DNA of 15,830 bases from JAWXUT01 sp044426075 (GTDB taxonomy: Bacteria; Bacillota; Clostridia; Christensenellales; DTU072), in the NCBI GenBank assembly GCA_044426075.1, contig JAWXUT010000032.1, positions 1 through 15,830 on the forward strand, written 5' to 3'. Both the position numbers and the translations under genes were made by a program. The notes beneath the pieces were generated by a model. The model was not told the origin of the DNA. It saw nothing but the letters and a program-made list of their open reading frames with translations, and did not search any database. This document shows, piece after piece, positions 6,721 through 14,239 of this stretch (position 1 is the stretch's first letter; every line of letters begins with the position of its first letter).

Positions 6721-6762
6721 TACAATTCAATATTGTAACTTTAGTTAGCTTCTGTGCATAAT
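6721..6762 (+). promoter_or_regulatory. asnB promoter with overlapping palindrome
   Basis: TTGTAA (6733-6738) and CATAAT (6757-6762) are 18 bases apart, and the start of transcription would fall at about 6769, next to the asnB ATG. The inverted repeat TACAAT-N5-ATTGTA (6721-6737) covers the -35 box, so a bound repressor would block polymerase. The regulator is unknown. Confidence 0.5.
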
Positions 6763-6769
6763 ATATAGC

Positions 6770-8596
6770 ATGTGTGGAATTATAGGATATAAAAATAGCA
6801 ACAATATTACAAACCCAACAGCGGTGCTTAACAAGATGAGTGAAGCAATTGCACATAGGGGCGAAAACGACCACGGTGCATATCAATATGGCGACATATT
6901 TTTAGCTCACAGAAGGCTCAGCATAATAGACCTTGGTGGCGGACATCAACCGATGAGTTTCAGCTATAAAGGCGATACATACACCATAGTTTACAATGGC
7001 GAAATTTACAATGGCGACTACTTGCGCGCGCGTCTAACTGCAGCAAACATAGCGATAGAAACCACTTGTGACACCGAACTTGTGCTCAAGTGTTTTGCGC
7101 TAGACAACACCAAAAGTTTCAAATATTTAAATGGAATATATGCCTTTGCGATATATAGCACAAAGCAAGATGAGCTGTATTTAGTGCGCGACCATATGGG
7201 AGTAAAGCCGTTGTTCTATTACAGAAAGAGCAAAAGTTTCGCATTTTCTAGCGAGATAAAAGGGTTATTTGCCCACCCCGAGATTTCCGCAAAGTTAGGA
7301 ATAAATGGTGTGCGCGAATTATTTGGCATTGCCCCCGCAAGAAGTGTAGGCAAAACTATATATAATGATATATATGAGCTGCCAAGCGGGCATTACGCGA
7401 TATTCTGCAACAATAGGCTAACTATCCGCAAGTATTTTAGTTTAAAAAGCGCGCATCACTTGTTAAATGCACCCGAAACAGCGCAAAAACTGCAAGATAT
7501 GATGACAAAAATTGTGCATTCGCAGTTGGTTAGTGACGTAAATATAGGTATGTTTTTAAGTGGAGGGGTAGATTCTAGCATAATAACTGCACTATCTGCA
7601 ACCGCAATTAATGATAGGCTTAAAACATTTTCAGTGGACTATGTAGACAGCGACAAAAATTTTGTGCAGTCCGACTTCACCCCCGCGCGCGACAATGCCT
7701 ACATCAATATGATGGTGGATAGATACAATATTCAGCATAAATATCACACCTTAGCAACAGAAGACCTTTTTGACAGTTTGATGAGTGCACTTGTTGCCCG
7801 CGATTATCCCGCAATGGCAGACATTGACAGTTCGCTATTGTTATTTACAGAAAAGGTGAAGCGCGATATAACCGTTAGTTTAAGTGGGGAGTTTGCAGAT
7901 GAAATTTTCTGTGGATATCCTTGGTTCTATAGGGAAGATGCGTTGACGGCGGACACTTTCCCTTGGTCGATAGATCTTGATTTGCGCGAAGAAACACTAG
8001 CCCCACGCTTACGGACGCGCGCAAACATAAAAAGATATGTGGAAAAAGAGTATAAAAAAGCCTGTTCTCGCGTGCCACTTATGGACAACGAAACAGACAA
8101 AAACCGACAAATGAAAATTATGAGTTATCTAACAATGTACTACTTTGGTGCAAACTTACTTGAGCGTGGCGACCGTATGAGTATGGCAAATGGTATGGAA
8201 GTGCGTGTGCCATTCACCGACCCCGATTTAGTACAATTTGCCTACAACATTCCTTGGGACATTAAAAATTATGGCGGATATGAAAAGGGCATTTTGCGTG
8301 AAGCCTTCCGCACCTCTCTGCCCCACGATGTGCTATTTAGAAAGAAGAGCCCCTATCCAAAGAGCCACGACCCAAACTATGCAAATATGGTAGAATCGGC
8401 AATCAAACAACTACTATTAGATACCCAAAATCCAATTTGGCGCATAGTTTCACGCAGTAAAATTGGCGATGTTCTAACCAGTGCGTCCCACTCCCGCCCT
8501 TGGTTCGGGCAACTTATGAACAAACCGCAATACTTGGCATTCATCTTGCAAATTGCAATGTGGCTTGAAGTTTATGATGTAGAAATTTTGGTTTAG
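6770..8596 (+). CDS. asnB: Asparagine synthase (glutamine-hydrolysing)
   Basis: A 608-residue cytoplasmic enzyme converting aspartate, glutamine and ATP to asparagine, glutamate, AMP and pyrophosphate. The N-terminal class II glutaminase domain (about 1-210) begins MCGIIGY, so Cys2 becomes the N-terminal nucleophile; this fixes the start codon. Other marks are RGENDHGAY, HRRLSIIDL, YNGEIYN and CDTELVLKCF. The synthetase domain carries the pyrophosphate loop SGGVDSS (264-270) and SGEFADEIFCGYPWF from 372, where Cys381 replaces the glycine often seen. ERGDRMSMANGMEVRVPF and RKKSPYPKSHDP follow. Length fits AsnB/AsnO-type proteins. There is no Shine-Dalgarno sequence upstream, and the -10 box ends seven bases before ATG, suggesting a leaderless message. 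It stands alone as a single gene converging on trmL. Confidence 0.95.
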   Translation: MCGIIGYKNSNNITNPTAVLNKMSEAIAHRGENDHGAYQYGDIFLAHRRLSIIDLGGGHQPMSFSYKGDTYTIVYNGEIYNGDYLRARLTAANIAIETTCDTELVLKCFALDNTKSFKYLNGIYAFAIYSTKQDELYLVRDHMGVKPLFYYRKSKSFAFSSEIKGLFAHPEISAKLGINGVRELFGIAPARSVGKTIYNDIYELPSGHYAIFCNNRLTIRKYFSLKSAHHLLNAPETAQKLQDMMTKIVHSQLVSDVNIGMFLSGGVDSSIITALSATAINDRLKTFSVDYVDSDKNFVQSDFTPARDNAYINMMVDRYNIQHKYHTLATEDLFDSLMSALVARDYPAMADIDSSLLLFTEKVKRDITVSLSGEFADEIFCGYPWFYREDALTADTFPWSIDLDLREETLAPRLRTRANIKRYVEKEYKKACSRVPLMDNETDKNRQMKIMSYLTMYYFGANLLERGDRMSMANGMEVRVPFTDPDLVQFAYNIPWDIKNYGGYEKGILREAFRTSLPHDVLFRKKSPYPKSHDPNYANMVESAIKQLLLDTQNPIWRIVSRSKIGDVLTSASHSRPWFGQLMNKPQYLAFILQIAMWLEVYDVEILV

Positions 8597-8614
8597 ATAT
8601 ATAAATATTATATA

Positions 8615-8644
8615 AACAAGTCACTGTGACTGCCAGTTCTTGTT
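8615..8644. other. Inverted repeats between convergent asnB and trmL
   Basis: AACAAG (8615-8620) can pair with CTTGTT (8639-8644). A competing tight palindrome, AGTCAC-T-GTGACT (8619-8631), overlaps the left arm. There is no adequate T-run, so an intrinsic terminator is not clear, although this is the only structure between the two converging stops. Confidence 0.35.
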
Positions 8645-8668
8645 AGATACAAAATTAACGTATTATTG

Positions 8669-9256
8669 TTATAGCAATAAATCTTCCATAATTTCATCAA
8701 CACTTGTGCATCCTATAGAACTTTCTGGATTAGCTTTCATCTGCGCCACCTCTTTTAGTGCTACCACTGTTGCTTGATTTGGCAATAATGTACCTTGTTC
8801 TAGCAGGCCTTTATAGTTATGCTGGCGGTGATATTCATATACTAAAATCGCAACGGTGTTTGAGAGGTTAAGTGACCTTATGCCCTCACGCATAGGTATG
8901 CGAATAGCACTAGCGTAGTTGTCGTGCAAAATGCTTTCGGGAATCCCGCGTGTTTCGGGCCCAAAAACTATGTAGCAATCTTCGTTATAACTAACTTCGG
9001 TGTGTACTTTGGCGGATTTGGTGCTTGCATAGAATATCTGTCCGCTATTCTTTGCCAAAAAATCTGCCCAGTTTGGATAAATTGCTATATCCGCTTCTGC
9101 CCAGTAGTCTAGCCCCGCACGCTTTAGATATTTGTCTTCAATTTTGAATCCAAGCGGTTCAATTAAATGTAGTTTTGCCCCCGTGCCCGCACAAGTGCGT
9201 ACGATGTTGCCTGTGTTTTGTGGAATTTCGGGTTCATATAATACGATATTTAACAT
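8669..9256 (-). CDS. trmL: tRNA (cytidine/uridine-34 2'-O)-methyltransferase, SPOUT family
   Basis: A 195-residue SPOUT-fold methyltransferase that uses S-adenosylmethionine to methylate the ribose of the wobble base in certain leucine tRNAs. The first motif is PEIPQNTGNIVRTCAG (residues 9-24), followed by LHLIEPLGF. GPETRGIPE and IPMREGIRSLNLSNTVAILVYE form the knotted cofactor site near 98-142. TrmL proteins usually have about 155-165 residues. Here about 40 extra residues follow the domain (GTLLPNQATVVALKEVAQ... to EDLLL), acidic and probably helical, of unknown role. The start is supported by TTGGAG upstream. It is transcribed alone, divergent from the ABC-F gene. Confidence 0.93.
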   Translation of the reverse strand: MLNIVLYEPEIPQNTGNIVRTCAGTGAKLHLIEPLGFKIEDKYLKRAGLDYWAEADIAIYPNWADFLAKNSGQIFYASTKSAKVHTEVSYNEDCYIVFGPETRGIPESILHDNYASAIRIPMREGIRSLNLSNTVAILVYEYHRQHNYKGLLEQGTLLPNQATVVALKEVAQMKANPESSIGCTSVDEIMEDLLL

Positions 9257-9283
9257 AATTTACTCCAAAGTTAGATTGCTATA

Positions 9284-9312
9284 ATTGTAACACATATTAA
9301 AAAATAATGCAA
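9284..9312 (-). promoter_or_regulatory. trmL promoter
   Basis: On the minus strand, TTGCAT (9312-9307) and TACAAT (9289-9284) are 17 bases apart. A TG one base before the -10 box gives an extended -10 form. The resulting leader of about 20 bases includes the trmL ribosome site. Confidence 0.6.
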
Positions 9313-9337
9313 TATTGGCTAACATTTATTCAATCAT

Positions 9338-9366
9338 TTGCTTAAATTGATAACATTTGATATAAT
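9338..9366 (+). promoter_or_regulatory. Promoter of the ABC-F gene, leaderless arrangement
   Basis: TTGCTT (9338-9343), a 17-base spacer and a perfect TATAAT (9361-9366). The expected start of transcription is about 9373, three bases before the ATG at 9376, leaving no room for a ribosome site. Confidence 0.65.
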
Positions 9367-9375
9367 ATAACGACT

Positions 9376-10920
9376 ATGAGTATATTAGATATTAAAAATT
9401 TAACACACAAATTCGATTCAAAACCACTATTTGCAGACGCATCACTATCAATAAACAATGGTGAACACGCGGGCATAGTAGGTTCAAATGGCAGTGGCAA
9501 GTCCACATTTTTGAACATAATAATTGGTTCAATCCCCCAAGATGAAGGCGAGGTAAAGTGGCGAGGAAACGTACGCCGTGGTTATCTTGACCAACACGCA
9601 AACATCGATAGAACAAAGAGTGTAATGGAATATTTACGCCAGTCTTTCGACCACCTTTACGCAGAAAATGACCGTATGGAAAAGCTATATGAAGATATGG
9701 CAACGATAACCGATATGGATGAAATTGACAAGATGATGAACCGCGCGGGGAATATTTTGGATATGCTCACTATGAACGGATTTTTTGATATTGATGCGCG
9801 CATTAAAAAGGTTGCAACGGGTTTAGGTGTGCACAATTTTGGATACGACACTTTGGTTGCAACGCTAAGCGGAGGGCAAAGAGCCAAGCTATTACTTTGC
9901 AAACTGTTGTTAGAGCAACCCGATGTAATGATGCTAGATGAGCCCACCAACTTTTTGGATATTGAGCACATTGAGTGGCTAGTTGAATTTTTGAACAGCT
10001 TTGAGGGCACATATTTAATAGTATCCCACGACACAGACTTTTTGGATAGAGTATGTAGGCAAATTATCAGTATGGAGAGTTTCACTATCAAAAAGTATAG
10101 CGGAAACTACACAAGTTATCGTGCACAATCCGACCAAAACGCCAAACAATATGAAGAAGCATATATAAGACAACAACGCGAAATAAGCAAAAAAGAGGAA
10201 TTTATTGCTAGGAACAAGGCACGTGCAGCAACAGCTGGCATGGCACGTTCAAGGCAAAAGCAACTCGACAAAATGGAAGTTGTTAAAAAGCCTTCAGTTG
10301 TGTACGATGCAGAATTTAGCTTCCCCTATAGCGAACTTAATTCAAAGAACTTAATTGTTGTAAACGACCTTGAAATTGGCTACACCTTTAGGCTATTGCC
10401 TCCAATAAATATGCACTTAAATTCGCATAGCAAAATTTGGATTAGGGGCACAAACGGCATAGGAAAAAGTACATTTTTAAAGACAATCCTCTCACAATTA
10501 AACGCGTTAGGCGGTGAATTTAAATGGGATTTATCGGCAAAAGTTGCCACGCTAAACCAAGATTTAGATTTTGATAATCAAGCAGAAAATGCGGTAACTT
10601 ACTTCAACAACCGCTTCCCAAAATTCAATGCAAAAGCTGTACGCTCCGCCCTTGCTGGAGTAGGCATCAAAAATGAACTTGCCACAAAACCCATTGTTGA
10701 TCTATCGGGTGGTGAACAAGTCCGAATTGTACTTGCAACTCTTATGCAAAAAGTTTCTAATGTACTTGTGCTTGATGAACCAACAAACCACCTAGATGTA
10801 AAGGCAAAAAATGCACTGCAAAAAGCATTAATCGCCTACCCTGGTGCTGTTATACTTGTCAGCCACGAAAAGGAATTTGCAGAAACCATATGCACCGAAA
10901 TATCTGATGTTAAATATTAA
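9376..10920 (+). CDS. ABC-F family ATPase (ribosome-associated, YbiT/YkpA-like)
   Basis: A 514-residue soluble protein with two ATPase domains and no membrane segment, the ABC-F plan. Members bind the ribosomal E site and relieve stalling or antibiotic block; they do not transport. Domain 1 has Walker A GSNGSGKST (36-44), LSGGQ (164-168), DEPTNFLD (188-195) and SHDTDFLD. A charged linker (about 245-320, rich in Lys, Arg, Glu and Gln) is the likely P-site-reaching arm. Domain 2 has GTNGIGKST, LSGGEQ, DEPTNHLD and SHEKEF. Both catalytic Glu residues are present. The overall layout is closest to the YbiT/YkpA housekeeping group, but subfamily, and any role in drug resistance, cannot be settled by eye. 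No Shine-Dalgarno sequence precedes the ATG. Transcription ends at the strong hairpin at 10955-10995. Confidence 0.92.
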   Translation: MSILDIKNLTHKFDSKPLFADASLSINNGEHAGIVGSNGSGKSTFLNIIIGSIPQDEGEVKWRGNVRRGYLDQHANIDRTKSVMEYLRQSFDHLYAENDRMEKLYEDMATITDMDEIDKMMNRAGNILDMLTMNGFFDIDARIKKVATGLGVHNFGYDTLVATLSGGQRAKLLLCKLLLEQPDVMMLDEPTNFLDIEHIEWLVEFLNSFEGTYLIVSHDTDFLDRVCRQIISMESFTIKKYSGNYTSYRAQSDQNAKQYEEAYIRQQREISKKEEFIARNKARAATAGMARSRQKQLDKMEVVKKPSVVYDAEFSFPYSELNSKNLIVVNDLEIGYTFRLLPPINMHLNSHSKIWIRGTNGIGKSTFLKTILSQLNALGGEFKWDLSAKVATLNQDLDFDNQAENAVTYFNNRFPKFNAKAVRSALAGVGIKNELATKPIVDLSGGEQVRIVLATLMQKVSNVLVLDEPTNHLDVKAKNALQKALIAYPGAVILVSHEKEFAETICTEISDVKY

Positions 10921-10954
10921 TTTAGTATCCCGAAATATATAATTTAGATACCTA

Positions 10955-10995
10955 AAAACGCACTTAAAGTACAATCTTAAGTGCGTTTTGTTTTT
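10955..10995. terminator. Bidirectional terminator between convergent ABC-F and GDPD genes
   Basis: A perfect 13-pair stem, AAAACGCACTTAA (10955-10967) with its complement (10977-10989), has a nine-base loop. A G plus five T residues follow on the plus strand. The minus strand ends in a five-T run too. The GDPD stop codon is only four bases from the stem. Confidence 0.9.
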
Positions 10996-11986
10996 AATTA
11001 TATACTACATCATATGCCATTTGCGGGTCATCTGTCATTACAACATCTGCGCCGTTTTCATACAGTTCTAGCACTTTTTCTGGGTCGTTTATTGTCCAGT
11101 ACTGCATTTCTATCCCGTATTTGTGGGCATAATCAATAAAGGCTGCTGTGCCAAAATTAATCACATATTGGTCATATGGTGCCATAATTTTGCTGTAGTT
11201 TAGCGTAACATTTGATAGGTCAACATTGTATAAAAAACACATATAGAATGTTAAAAATTCCGTTACTCCCGCTGAACGCGTTATATCTGGATAAGCCTCA
11301 TCAAGGTAAGCTGTAACATTGCCTTCAAAGGTGCCAACTGCTGTTCTATCAAGCGTATCATATTCGTTCATTATACGATATAGCTCATCGGCTGCACGCT
11401 CACCCAACTCATCGCCATCTTTAATTTCAATTACATATTCAATGGTGCGGTTGTTTGCCGTGCAATAACTTTCTACATATTCTAGCACTTCTTCTAGGAG
11501 TACAACTCTAACTTTTGATAAGTCTGCACCCTCTTCTCTGTAAGGATAATTGCCGTCTTCGTCAACAAAATCATAGCCGACATTTAGCACTAATAACTCT
11601 TCATATGTAAGCTCGCTTACTAGTATTTCTTCACCATAAATTAGCTCAACATCTGATGTGCGATCAAAGGTGTCATCGTGCAACACAATTAACTTGCCGT
11701 CTGCAGTCATATGTAAATCAAATTCCAAAATATCCACAAAGTAATCGGTGGTTTCAAGACAAAGTTCCATAGCATACATTGTATTTTCTGGTGCCAATGA
11801 ACCGCCCGCCCTATGTGCAGATATTAGCATTGTATCTGCAGAAACAGTGGTAATTTCATCTCCCCCAGTTCGCGAAATGTTGGAGGTAAATGGCATAATA
11901 GCCAAACTCAACACCGCTAATAGCAAAATTATGCCTATAATCTTTGCCGTTTTCTTTACAAAAAATTTAATAGTACTTTTGCGCAT
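10994..11986 (-). CDS. Membrane-anchored glycerophosphodiester phosphodiesterase
   Basis: A 330-residue protein with a Lys/Arg-rich head and one hydrophobic segment (about 16-33), which by charge places the enzyme outside the cell; cleavage of the segment is not excluded. The GDPD TIM-barrel carries HRAGG (H58, R59), PENT (66-69), the metal pair E88 and D90 in LEFDLHMTADG, and H103 in LHDDTFDRTSD, then YVIEIKDGD, and WTINDPEKVLELYENGADVVMTDDP near the end. The family splits glycerophosphodiesters to glycerol 3-phosphate and an alcohol. Some membrane forms act on lysophospholipids or N-acyl-ethanolamine phospholipids; the substrate here is unknown. A good AGGAGA precedes the start. It is the last gene of the operon, 58 bases after the hydrolase gene. 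Confidence 0.9.
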   Translation of the reverse strand: MRKSTIKFFVKKTAKIIGIILLLAVLSLAIMPFTSNISRTGGDEITTVSADTMLISAHRAGGSLAPENTMYAMELCLETTDYFVDILEFDLHMTADGKLIVLHDDTFDRTSDVELIYGEEILVSELTYEELLVLNVGYDFVDEDGNYPYREEGADLSKVRVVLLEEVLEYVESYCTANNRTIEYVIEIKDGDELGERAADELYRIMNEYDTLDRTAVGTFEGNVTAYLDEAYPDITRSAGVTEFLTFYMCFLYNVDLSNVTLNYSKIMAPYDQYVINFGTAAFIDYAHKYGIEMQYWTINDPEKVLELYENGADVVMTDDPQMAYDVVYN

Positions 11987-12044
11987 TTTATCTTTCTCCT
12001 TAGATAATATACTGCTAGTAACTACAAAGTAAGTCCGTCTGTTT

Positions 12045-12746
12045 TTATTTATTTCTTGTGTTCATAAATGCTGAAACCAATTCTACAGTTATATTTTGTT
12101 GCTCTTCTGTAGTTATTGTAGCAACTCCGTCGCCGTCATTGGGCCCATAATTGCCGAATTGTGCGTGGTTTCCGCCCTCAATTACATGTACATTTGTGGT
12201 GTAGGTAACAGAATCACCCACCCTTAAATCGTTTGAACCATATATGGTTATGGTATTTTCTACATCATAATCGCTAGATAAATAAATGCCCAACATAACT
12301 AGTCCATTTATCTCATCGCTGTGGTTTGAGGCAAACACATTTGCCATTACTCCACCTAGTGAATGTCCGCCTACATACCAGTTGGTGATTGCGGTGTACT
12401 CTTCCATAATTGCACTTGCCTTGTTTATGCCAAAACACGCCATATTATATGCAGTATCAACCAAAAATACGTTGATTCCCGCTTGTTGCAACTTTTGCAT
12501 CAGTGGAGCATATGCCAAATAATCTACTCTTCCACCTTGATAGAACACTAGCCCAACATCGCTATCTGCTTCAAAATGAACCATATCATCATATTGCGTT
12601 ACACCCGCGTCTTCAAGTACATAGTAAAAGTTTTCATCAAGCGTTCTGTAGTCTGAAGCGTAAATCCCCACACCCGCAAAACACACCAAGACCAATGTAA
12701 CTACAACTATCAATGATATTATTGCTATCTTTTTGCCTTTTTTCAT
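12045..12746 (-). CDS. Membrane-anchored alpha/beta hydrolase
   Basis: A 233-residue alpha/beta-hydrolase of the abhydrolase 5 / dienelactone-hydrolase-like type. A Lys-rich start (MKKGKKIA) and one hydrophobic segment (about 7-29) give a signal anchor with the catalytic part outside. The likely oxyanion stretch is YQGGRVDY (69-76). GGHSLGG holds the nucleophile S129, with D173 in YGSNDLRVG and H194 in GGNHAQFGNYG as the rest of the triad. The substrate (ester, amide or lipid) cannot be told. The ribosome site is weak (AAGGGAA). It lies 48 bases after the M20 gene and 58 before the GDPD gene in the same direction. Confidence 0.85.
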   Translation of the reverse strand: MKKGKKIAIISLIVVVTLVLVCFAGVGIYASDYRTLDENFYYVLEDAGVTQYDDMVHFEADSDVGLVFYQGGRVDYLAYAPLMQKLQQAGINVFLVDTAYNMACFGINKASAIMEEYTAITNWYVGGHSLGGVMANVFASNHSDEINGLVMLGIYLSSDYDVENTITIYGSNDLRVGDSVTYTTNVHVIEGGNHAQFGNYGPNDGDGVATITTEEQQNITVELVSAFMNTRNK

Positions 12747-12794
12747 AATTCCCTTTTTTCTTTATATGTATTGAATATAAGTTTTGTTACGCTG

Positions 12795-14225
12795 TTATCT
12801 GGTTTTTATGTAAGTGGAAAAGAATTCTATAGCCTTGTTTAGCTCACTTACACCCACATTTTCATCAATGCCGTGCATAGCATCAATCTGATTTCCGCTC
12901 TGCCTTATAGGGCTGAACCTAACAACTGCATCTGAAAACTCGTCAAGTAGACAGCAGTCTGTGGCACCAATGGTTACATATGAAGTCACTATTGTGCTAG
13001 GCATTACGGTTTTTATTGTATCAGATATAATTTGTACTTCCTTTTGGTTTACATTTGTCATAGCTGATGCAGGCTTTTCATACAACACTTCCATTGTTAT
13101 ATCGTACTTTTCTGCCGTTTTCTTCAATTTTGCAAGCACTGCTTCTGCCGATTCTGTTGGCAAGTTGCGGATATTTGCGGTCATTGTAGCGGTTTCTGGA
13201 ATAACATTGTTTGCACCACTGCCCTCAGCTCTTGTGAAAACCATAGTTGTTTTCATCATAGCGCCAATTGCAGGACTGAATGCTGGCAAAACTGCTTTTA
13301 CTAGTGGCTTGAACAACCACATATTGCCTAGCAATAATCGCAATTCAAATCCCATATATGGTGCCACTGCTTTAAACATTTCAGTTAGTGTTTGCATCAT
13401 TGATACCTTAAAGTATCCTCTTTTTTCTACCGCACAAACGAATTTTGAAAGGCGGTGGAATGGGTTTGATGACTGCGGTGAGCCACTATGACCACCCTTG
13501 CTTTTTGCGGAAAATTTAACATCATAGTATCCTTTTTCACACAAACCAAGCAATGCAATATCATTATTAATGCCTGGTAAAACTTCACAAGTTGTAGCAC
13601 CACCCTCATCAAAAATTACAGCAAACTGCAAGTCATTTTCTCTGCAATATTTAGCTACATTTTTTGCACCTTGACTAGATGACTCTTCATTTTTAGTGGA
13701 CATAAAATATACATCATTGTTAAATGAGCCACCCTCTGCAAAAAACTTTTCAACCGCTTTATGGAATGCAAATGCCATACCCTTGTTATCAACAGTGCCA
13801 CGTGCAAAAATTTTATGGTCTTCTAATTGTGGTTCAAACGCTTCGTGCTCCCAAGTGCCATTTGCCTCTACAACATCGCAATGTGCAAGAATTATAGAAG
13901 GTTTCTCTGTATTTTTAGTTCCTGCAAACTTATACAAAAATGCACCATCAATCGCTATGCTTTCGGCTTTTGTGTAAAATAATGGAAACATATCTTTTAA
14001 TGTGTTTTCATATTCCGCAAATAGTGCCTCGCAATTTTCACAGCCATCAACAGTAGCTATTTTAAGCACTTTGCTGAACTCGCAAAATAGCTCTTCTTCT
14101 GTCTTTTTATCTAAAATTGGATAATTATCTATCGGTGTTTCGGATTTTTTAATGCTAAATGTGCGAATCAACACAACTGCTAAAATCAATCCAATAATTG
14201 CAACTATCGTCCAACCAATTATCAT
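12795..14225 (-). CDS. M20-family metallopeptidase with N-terminal membrane helix (PM20D1/CPS1-like)
   Basis: A 476-residue zinc-dependent peptidase or amidohydrolase. Metal and catalytic residues are seen in order: AHCDVVEA (H115, D117 catalytic), RGTVDNKG (D146, bridging), NEESSSQGA (E180 catalytic base, E181 metal), FDEGG (D206) and MHGIDENV near the C-terminus (His). A dimerisation domain begins at SAKSKGGHSGSP. The W.HEAFEP and FDEGG forms and the length resemble PM20D1/CPS1 enzymes that cleave N-acyl amino acids or Gly-Xaa dipeptides. Residues 2-20 form one helix with no preceding charge but R21, K26 and K27 after it, which favours a cytoplasmic catalytic domain. The start has a strong AAGGAGG. 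The MFS gene ends 14 bases upstream, so transport and hydrolysis are linked. Confidence 0.88.
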   Translation of the reverse strand: MIIGWTIVAIIGLILAVVLIRTFSIKKSETPIDNYPILDKKTEEELFCEFSKVLKIATVDGCENCEALFAEYENTLKDMFPLFYTKAESIAIDGAFLYKFAGTKNTEKPSIILAHCDVVEANGTWEHEAFEPQLEDHKIFARGTVDNKGMAFAFHKAVEKFFAEGGSFNNDVYFMSTKNEESSSQGAKNVAKYCRENDLQFAVIFDEGGATTCEVLPGINNDIALLGLCEKGYYDVKFSAKSKGGHSGSPQSSNPFHRLSKFVCAVEKRGYFKVSMMQTLTEMFKAVAPYMGFELRLLLGNMWLFKPLVKAVLPAFSPAIGAMMKTTMVFTRAEGSGANNVIPETATMTANIRNLPTESAEAVLAKLKKTAEKYDITMEVLYEKPASAMTNVNQKEVQIISDTIKTVMPSTIVTSYVTIGATDCCLLDEFSDAVVRFSPIRQSGNQIDAMHGIDENVGVSELNKAIEFFSTYIKTR

Positions 14226-14239
14226 AAATCCTCCTTTAG

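Noticed and set aside
8615..8644. Intrinsic terminator between asnB and trmL
   Set aside because: The stems compete with each other and no T-run follows on either strand, so it is listed only as an inverted repeat.
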